Below are positions 1 to 4,125 of a DNA stretch of 6,907 bases, in pieces. Every line of letters begins with the position of its first letter. Positions within the stretch are counted from its first letter, which is position 1. The DNA is from Planctomycetota bacterium (GTDB lineage Bacteria; Planctomycetota; Phycisphaerae; UBA1845). A program made the translations under genes and the position numbers. The stretch lies in the NCBI GenBank assembly GCA_022563055.1, contig JADFOB010000066.1, forward strand, positions 1-6,907, written 5' to 3'. The notes under the pieces are model-generated. The model was not told the origin of the DNA. It saw nothing but the letters and a program-made list of their open reading frames with translations, and ran no database searches.

Positions 1-1833
1 GGGTTCCTTGCGCTCGCGCCGCTGTTTGTCGCACTGCCACGGCTCTCGGCAGGCGGGGCGTGGCTCGCATCCTTCCTCGTCGGAATGCTCTATTTCGGGG
101 TGAACATGTGGTGGCTCGGCCAAATGACCACTGACCCCGGAAGTGAGATCTACATCTTTCTGATGTTCGCCTTCGTCACGGCGATCATGGCCACGTTCTA
201 CGGCTTTGCCGGCATGACGATTCGCTGGCTCTTGACTCGCCGGAAACGGTGGCTGATCTGGTTTGTGCCACTGGCGTGGCTCGGCTTCGAGTTTGCGCAC
301 GAGTTTGACATACCAGCTCCGTATCCCTGGCTGCCGGTGGCTTATGCCATCACGCACCTGACACCTTTCATCCAAACAGCCGACCTCTGGGGTGCGTACG
401 GTGTTTCCATAACTGTCATCCTGGTCAACCTCGCCTTTGCTGCGCCGGTGGTATTGGAGGGCCGGGACGCCCGGCTCGCACTGCGACGCGAGGGCATTCA
501 TCGATTCGCCGTTCCCGTGGCGGCGGCGTTTGTTGTGATGGCGGGATGTGTCTACGGATGGGTGCGCATGGCGCATTTCGATCGAGCCGAACGTGACGAC
601 GGCCCACTGATTGCCTGCGTGCAGGGCAATCTCGCCCAGGAGGTTAAGGTACGTCACGATCCAGCCCGGATCCCCGCAGCCTTTGGGGAGCACCTGGATC
701 TTACCGAGCAAGCAACGAGCCGCGGTGCCGAGCTGATTTGCTGGTCCGAAACGATCCTCCCCGGCGGCTGTACCCGCGAAGGGTTGCGGTGGCAGGATCC
801 GGCGGATTCCGCCCGCTACTTTCCGGACGGCGTTCCCGATCCCGTCCTTTTGACCAACGGATGGAACGACGACAAAGGCCGCACGCGCTACGCGAGCTAC
901 GTCGAACGTCTGCGCGCTCTGATCGCACACAAGTACCAAACACCGATGCTCGTAGGTGCCGGCACGCCCGTGCCCGAGTCGGAGCAGTTCCACGATTGGA
1001 AGGACTATTCCCAACGCCGTTACAACACCGCGATTCTGTTCGACGCGCAAGGTCGGACCGTCGACAGCTACGACAAACGTTACATCGTTCCGGGCGGGGA
1101 GTACGTTCCGCACGAGGGCAACCCGCTGATCCGAGCGATCGTCGAGAAATACGCCACGGAGCTTCAGGGCTATGCGAGCTACGTCGAACCGGGCGTGCGG
1201 CGTACGCTGTTTCGGATGGCGTCTAAAGCCCAGCGACTCCAGGGGCGCGACTGGGCCTTCACGTCGTCCATTTGTTACGAGTACGCTTGGCCCGGCTGCT
1301 ACCGCGAGCTTCATAGGGATGCCGAACCCTATCCGGACTTTCAGATCAACTTGTCCAACGAAGGCTGGTTCAAGCAGAGCGCCGAACTGGATCAAGCATT
1401 GGATTTTTGCCGGTTTCGCTGTATCGAGTCACGCGTCCCGATGGTACGCGCCACGAACACGGGCATTAGTTGCACGATCGACGCCTGCGGGCGCGTTCGA
1501 GAAGTGCTCACGGTTGATGGGCGCGACCGCGAGGTGCAGGGCGTATTCTTGACACGCCCGCCAGTGCTCGAACACCCCCGCCCGACCCTCTTCGTTTCGA
1601 CCATCGGCCGGAGTCTTGGCTTCCTCTCCCTGGGTACTATCGTACCGATTATGGCGCTCATGGCGATGGGACGCATCCGCGAATTCCGTCGCCATCGCAA
1701 GGAGATCGACGTCATGCAGAAGCGAGCGCCGGACGGGCGCGGGATCCCGTCCCAACCCGCCCCAACTGCGACTCACAAGCCGCGCAGGCACAGAACCAAG
1801 GCGCGGGCGAGCTCACCCGGATCCACACGCTAG
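1..1833 (+). CDS. lnt: Apolipoprotein N-acyltransferase (Lnt), 5' end outside window
   Basis: Lnt transfers an acyl chain from a phospholipid to the N-terminal cysteine of diacylated apolipoproteins, the last step of lipoprotein maturation, in the cytoplasmic membrane. The frame is open to the window's first base and residues 1-28 already read as a hydrophobic Lnt segment, so the true start lies upstream and 610 residues are visible. Hydrophobic helices lie at roughly residues 1-37, 50-80, 83-100, 128-150 and 168-190. A nitrilase-type domain follows, opening with ACVQGN. The triad is complete: Glu250 in WSET, Lys359 in YDKRYIVPGGEYVP, Cys425 in SICYE, matching E. coli E267, K335 and C387; Glu367, Tyr426 and Glu427 match E343, Y388 and E389. 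RATNTGIS and a last membrane helix (about 529-557) complete the family pattern. Glu-to-Lys spacing is 109 residues against 68 in E. coli, indicating an insertion, and a basic tail of about 40 residues follows the last helix. The product call is firm. Confidence 0.95.
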   Translation, partial: GFLALAPLFVALPRLSAGGAWLASFLVGMLYFGVNMWWLGQMTTDPGSEIYIFLMFAFVTAIMATFYGFAGMTIRWLLTRRKRWLIWFVPLAWLGFEFAHEFDIPAPYPWLPVAYAITHLTPFIQTADLWGAYGVSITVILVNLAFAAPVVLEGRDARLALRREGIHRFAVPVAAAFVVMAGCVYGWVRMAHFDRAERDDGPLIACVQGNLAQEVKVRHDPARIPAAFGEHLDLTEQATSRGAELICWSETILPGGCTREGLRWQDPADSARYFPDGVPDPVLLTNGWNDDKGRTRYASYVERLRALIAHKYQTPMLVGAGTPVPESEQFHDWKDYSQRRYNTAILFDAQGRTVDSYDKRYIVPGGEYVPHEGNPLIRAIVEKYATELQGYASYVEPGVRRTLFRMASKAQRLQGRDWAFTSSICYEYAWPGCYRELHRDAEPYPDFQINLSNEGWFKQSAELDQALDFCRFRCIESRVPMVRATNTGISCTIDACGRVREVLTVDGRDREVQGVFLTRPPVLEHPRPTLFVSTIGRSLGFLSLGTIVPIMALMAMGRIREFRRHRKEIDVMQKRAPDGRGIPSQPAPTATHKPRRHRTKARASSPGSTR

Positions 1834-1874
1834 TGCTCTGTCAGTCTTCTCTTGACGGGTTGGCTTAGTCATTT

Positions 1875-1934
1875 GTAGCCCAGCCGCCCTCGGCTGGGCG
1901 GTTGGCCAGACACAGCGGAGGGCCGCTGTGCTAC
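1875..1934. repeat. Composite palindromic repeat, copy 1 (two hairpins in opposite orientation)
   Basis: The unit is bounded by GTAGC on the left and its reverse complement GCTAC on the right. Inside are two perfect hairpins. The first, at 1879-1898, has an 8-base-pair stem (CCCAGCCG with CGGCTGGG) and a CCCT loop; a G-C pair at 1878/1899 extends it to 9. The second, at 1911-1930, has an 8-base-pair stem (CACAGCGG with CCGCTGTG) and an AGGG loop. Read on the minus strand, the second becomes TAG, CACAGCGG, CCCT, CCGCTGTG, so it is the same element inverted. The arrangement resembles paired REP or BIME elements of other bacteria; the family itself is not identified here. Confidence 0.85.
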
Positions 1935-1967
1935 ACGGGGCAACCCGTCGAATCACCGTTGACAGAA

Positions 1968-2019
1968 CTAGCCCTCGGCGCGGTGGGTGTCCAGACACAG
2001 CGGAGGGCCGCTGTGCTAC
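1968..2019. repeat. Composite palindromic repeat, copy 2 (first hairpin disrupted)
   Basis: This is a tandem copy of the unit at 1875-1934. The right half is identical: 33 bases at 1906-1938 recur exactly at 1991-2023, 85 bases downstream. The intact hairpin lies at 1996-2015 with the same stem and AGGG loop. The left half is degenerate. TAGC is followed directly by CCTCGGC, whereas copy 1 has CCAGCCGC between them, so an 8-base deletion removed most of the left arm of the first hairpin. The next 16 bases match copy 1 at 11 positions. The unit still ends in GCTAC. Confidence 0.75.
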
Positions 2020-2107
2020 ACGGACGACCCCAGCAGATCAGTGTTACCGAAGCTCTAGCCCCGATAACACCGCCCAGGGCATGACCGGTCCGTCGGGGCG
2101 TAAAGGC

Positions 2108-2136
2108 TTGGATCAAAGCGCAAGACCGGCTATAAT
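2108..2136 (+). promoter_or_regulatory. Sigma70-like promoter for the helical-protein gene
   Basis: A perfect TATAAT lies at 2131-2136 and a TTGGAT -35 element at 2108-2113, separated by the optimal 17 bases. In a GC-rich region this match is unlikely to be accidental. Transcription would start near 2142-2144, giving a leader of about 40 bases to the ATG at 2183. The -35 matches the consensus only in its TTG, so strength rests mainly on the -10. No operator-like palindrome overlaps it. Confidence 0.65.
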
Positions 2137-2182
2137 CCCTGCGGCGTATATGAGAAGTTGACCTTTGGGACTGGCGACCGTC

Positions 2183-2938
2183 ATGACAGAAGAGTCCTCT
2201 ATTCAACCCGAGAAACTGCCCGAAGGTGTTGATCCGCTCGAGGAGTTCAAGCGGCGCGCGGCGATTCTGAAACGCAATGAGGCCCGCCGTCAGGAACAGG
2301 AGCGAGACCAGCAGTATCAGCGGAACCTCAAGGACTGGGAGCGATCGGCTCGCCAGAAGCGTGAGAAAGTCCAGAAGCAGCGAGCCGAAGCGCGGAAGAA
2401 GGCCATCGCCGCCAGGCGTGACGAAGCTCGAAAGATTGCCGAAGCGCGGAAAGAGGCGGATAAGCGGAAACGCGCCGAGGTCCGGGCAGAGGAGCAAGCT
2501 CGCAAGGAGGTGGAAGAGCGCGAGCGGGAGGAGGCGCGGAAGCGTGCCGAAGCACGCGAGGCAGCCGAGCAACCCGAACGGGAAGAGACAGCCCGGCGTG
2601 CAAAAGCAGAGGCGGAGGCTCGGCTACTGGCACGCGACGAGGAAGCACTGAAACTTGCCGAGGCGCGGAAGCAGGAAGAAGCGGCAGAACAAGCCCGCGC
2701 TGCCGAACGGGCTGCCGAACTCGCCCGGTGCGACCAAGCCCTCAAGGACGCCCAAGAGCTCAAGGGAGTGCAGGCGAAGGAGCGTCAGGCTGCCGCCCTC
2801 GCCCATAAGGAGGAGGAGCGTGCCAAGGCGCGGGAACGCAACGCCGAGGAGGACGAGAAACAGCGCACCACCCCAACAGGCACCGGTGTCTGGCCCACCG
2901 TCGTCCACGGAATCAAGGAACTCCTCGGGCGGGATTAG
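2183..2938 (+). CDS. Highly charged Ala/Glu/Arg/Lys-rich helical protein, function unknown
   Basis: I do not recognise a family. The product has 251 residues from the ATG at 2183; an in-frame TTG at 2165 would add six (upstream stop at 2159-2161), and neither start has a strong Shine-Dalgarno site. Residues 1-20 are acidic and proline-containing. Residues about 20-225 are almost entirely Ala, Glu, Arg, Lys and Gln with very few helix breakers, and the block EARK recurs five times. This predicts one long helix: a coiled coil, or a single charged helix because hydrophobic heptad positions are sparse and often Ala. A short Thr/Gly/Pro linker leads to a distinct C-terminus, GVWPTVVHGIKELLGRD, probably a small amphipathic helix. 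There is one Cys, no signal peptide and no membrane segment, so it is likely cytoplasmic. The composition resembles the TolA stalk, but TolA's N-terminal membrane anchor is absent. Its own promoter and flanking repeats argue against an operon. Confidence 0.7.
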   Translation: MTEESSIQPEKLPEGVDPLEEFKRRAAILKRNEARRQEQERDQQYQRNLKDWERSARQKREKVQKQRAEARKKAIAARRDEARKIAEARKEADKRKRAEVRAEEQARKEVEEREREEARKRAEAREAAEQPEREETARRAKAEAEARLLARDEEALKLAEARKQEEAAEQARAAERAAELARCDQALKDAQELKGVQAKERQAAALAHKEEERAKARERNAEEDEKQRTTPTGTGVWPTVVHGIKELLGRD

Positions 2939-2977
2939 TGGCGTCCTTGACAAGTGCGACGATGGAGAACGCGCGCC

Positions 2978-3064
2978 GAGCCGCGGGCTTTAGCCTGCGC
3001 GAATTCACGAAAGTCTTCGACGCCACGGCGATCCCGGCATCGCGCGGGCTAAATCCCGCGGCTC
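2978..3064. repeat. Inverted repeat pair, two 24-base arms, second repeat family
   Basis: The left arm (2978-3001) and the reverse complement of the right arm (3041-3064) agree at 22 of 24 positions, with a 39-base spacer. Both begin GAGCCGCGGG when read in the same sense and share a TTTAGCC core. Each arm can also fold alone. The right arm has CGCGGG pairing with CCCGCG around a 6-base CTAAAT loop. The left arm has GCGGGC pairing with GCCTGC (one G-U) around TTTA. The pair lies 39 bases after the helical-protein stop codon and could form a long stem in its transcript. There is no U-tract, so terminator function is only possible. It differs in sequence from the repeat at 1875-2019 but shares the plan of a small palindrome repeated in inverted orientation. 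Confidence 0.8.
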
Positions 3065-3286
3065 AGGTAGTTATGGAACCAATGAGTTCGGCTGGGGGGC
3101 TTGGGTTCAAGGCTTGACGTTCACTTCCCGGACCTGCGTTTATCGGCAATCTCCCATCGCCGCGGGCGAGTTCGATGCACGTGGGCACCGCTTTATTCAT
3201 AGGCTTTCCGCCGCGCCATCCAGTCCGCTAACGCACGCCCGCATGGTTTATATCAAGCATGGTAGGGTGAGCGCCGATCAACCTTT

Positions 3287-3304
3287 GGCGTCAGAGGTGA
3301 CGCC
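3287..3304 (+). promoter_or_regulatory. Leader hairpin before the HD-GYP gene
   Basis: GGCGTCA at 3287-3293 pairs perfectly with TGACGCC at 3298-3304 around a GAGG tetraloop. The structure ends 14 bases before the ribosome binding site and 26 before the start codon. It could be an mRNA leader hairpin that affects stability or translation, or on DNA a palindromic protein-binding site. A single 7-base-pair palindrome can arise by chance in GC-rich DNA, so any role is inference. Confidence 0.35.
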
Positions 3305-3318
3305 GGCAAGGGAAGGTC

Positions 3319-3322
3319 GGAG
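3319..3322 (+). promoter_or_regulatory. Ribosome binding site for the HD-GYP gene
   Basis: GGAG lies 8 bases ahead of the ATG at 3331, which supports that start over the in-frame ATG at 3367. The downstream ATG has purines immediately adjacent but no correctly spaced site. Confidence 0.55.
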
Positions 3323-3330
3323 TCTCCTGC

Positions 3331-4005
3331 ATGTCATCAGCGAGTTGCAAGTCTGCCGAAGGTGGAATGCCTGCGTTCCAGGAAGCGCTTCGCCGCACCG
3401 GGACGAGTCCGCAAGATCCGCCATCTGTCCGGCTGCAAGGTGTGCTCGACCGGACCCGCGATCAGCTCGGACCTACGCAACGAGCCCATCTCACGACGCA
3501 CGCTCAATACGTTTGCAAGATGGCCATGCGTCTGGGGAAGGCTCTCTCGATGGATGCCGCCGATCTGGAACGGTTGCATCTGGCGGGGCTGTGCCATGAC
3601 CTTGGCAAGTTTCTGATTCCCGAGCGTGTGCTGGCCAAGCGTGCACCGCTGTCGAAAGAGGAAAAAACGCTGGTGGGGCGTCATGCCGCGGACGGTGCTG
3701 ACATGGCTACGATGTTAGGCGCGGATCCAACCACGGCGGATTACATCCGCTACCATCACGCACGATTCGACGGCGCGGGGTCCAAAGACGGTGTACGCGG
3801 CAAGGCGATCCCGCTGGGAGCGAGGATTCTGACCGTCGCCGACGCGCTGGTCACGATGACTTCCTGGCGTCCGTATCAACCCACCCACTCCTTCACCGGT
3901 GCTTTGCGCGAACTGCGACGCGGAGGCGGTCTCCAGTTCGACCCCGACGTCGTTGACGCGGTGCCCCAGGCTCTGTTGTCCGACGTACCCTCGTCGTCCC
4001 GTTGA
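3331..4005 (+). CDS. Stand-alone HD-GYP-family phosphohydrolase with degenerate GYP motif
   Basis: HD-GYP proteins are metal-dependent cytoplasmic phosphohydrolases, many of which degrade cyclic di-GMP. This 224-residue protein is essentially one such domain behind a short, unrecognised N-terminus of about 30 residues; it has no receiver or other sensor domain. The metal-binding pattern can be read in order: His57 in THAQYV, His89-Asp90 in GLCHDLGKFLIP (with Lys93), His118 in GRHAADG, His142-His143 in RYHHARFDGAG, and Asp171 in TVADALVTM. The C-terminal FDPDVVDAV also fits the family. The usual HHExxDGxGYP signature is altered: the Glu after HH is Ala144, and Tyr-Pro after the last Gly is Ser151-Lys152. 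The position four before His57, often Glu in this family, is His53. The fold and a hydrolase site are therefore well supported, while c-di-GMP as substrate is uncertain. The gene stands alone and converges with the protease gene. Confidence 0.88.
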   Translation: MSSASCKSAEGGMPAFQEALRRTGTSPQDPPSVRLQGVLDRTRDQLGPTQRAHLTTHAQYVCKMAMRLGKALSMDAADLERLHLAGLCHDLGKFLIPERVLAKRAPLSKEEKTLVGRHAADGADMATMLGADPTTADYIRYHHARFDGAGSKDGVRGKAIPLGARILTVADALVTMTSWRPYQPTHSFTGALRELRRGGGLQFDPDVVDAVPQALLSDVPSSSR

Positions 4006-4040
4006 ACACCTCACCGCCCGGTTCACAATCACCGGTGTTC
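4004..4040 (+). terminator. Possible weak hairpin at the end of the HD-GYP gene
   Basis: GAACACC at 4004-4010, overlapping the stop codon, can pair with GGTGTTC at 4034-4040 across a 23-base loop. A moderately T-rich stretch follows (4041-4062), but there is no true U-tract. The loop is long for an intrinsic terminator. It is listed because the convergent gap up to 4125 shows no better candidate for either gene. Confidence 0.2.
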
Positions 4041-4125
4041 TTCGCGTACGTTCTTATTCGTTTGGGTGCACGTCACGTTGGACGCCTTGCGCCCGGTTCA
4101 TGACCGAAGAATGCTCCCCACGATC

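Larger units (their letters stand above)
1834..2182. other. Intergenic region with repeats and a promoter
   Basis: No coding region is convincing here; the short open frames mostly cross the palindromic repeats and resemble no protein. The stretch holds two copies of a composite hairpin repeat (1875-1934 and 1968-2019) and, after them, a sigma70-like promoter (2108-2136) for the downstream gene. The repeats begin about 40 bases past the lnt stop codon, so they may shape the 3' end of the lnt transcript. No U-tract follows any of the hairpins, so a classical intrinsic terminator is not evident. Confidence 0.7.
2939..3330. other. Intergenic region with inverted repeat and leader hairpin
   Basis: No coding region here is supported; the one long open frame starting at 3114 overlaps the HD-GYP gene in another frame and has no recognisable content. 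The stretch contains an inverted repeat pair (2978-3064) and a hairpin (3287-3304) ahead of the HD-GYP gene. A weak promoter-like pair, TTGACG at 3114-3119 and GTTTAT at 3138-3143 with 18-base spacing, could drive that gene, but the -10 matches only half of the consensus. I see no tRNA-like fold and no riboswitch consensus I can name. Confidence 0.55.

Noticed and set aside
738..1226. Plus-strand open frames inside lnt in another reading frame
   Set aside because: Arg-rich shadow translations typical of high-GC coding DNA, fully covered by the well-supported lnt frame.
1959..1964. Consensus TTGACA as a possible -35 box between the repeat copies
   Set aside because: No AT-rich -10 element occurs 16-18 bases downstream; the position is occupied by GC-rich repeat sequence.
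1906..2023. CRISPR array
   Set aside because: Only two copies are present, the units are internally palindromic with degenerate flanks, and no cas genes are in the window.
1931..2572. Minus-strand open frame of 213 codons rich in Leu and Pro
   Set aside because: It overlaps the helical-protein gene, its promoter and the hairpin repeats; the hydrophobic look comes from reverse reading of Glu/Lys codons.
2317..2763. Long antisense open frame rich in Ser, Ala and Arg opposite the helical-protein gene
   Set aside because: Its composition is the direct mirror of the Ala/Glu/Arg/Lys codons on the plus strand, with no motif, start signal or family resemblance.
2947..2952. Consensus TTGACA after the helical-protein gene
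   Set aside because: The expected -10 position reads CGCGCG, so it cannot form a normal promoter.
3065..3330. Cyclic di-GMP or cobalamin riboswitch ahead of the HD-GYP gene
   Set aside because: I compared the leader by eye with the conserved cores I remember for these classes and found no match beyond scattered short purine runs.
3114..3599. Open frame of 161 codons spanning the gap and the start of the HD-GYP gene
   Set aside because: No recognisable protein features, and its second half is out of frame with the clear HD-GYP coding sequence.
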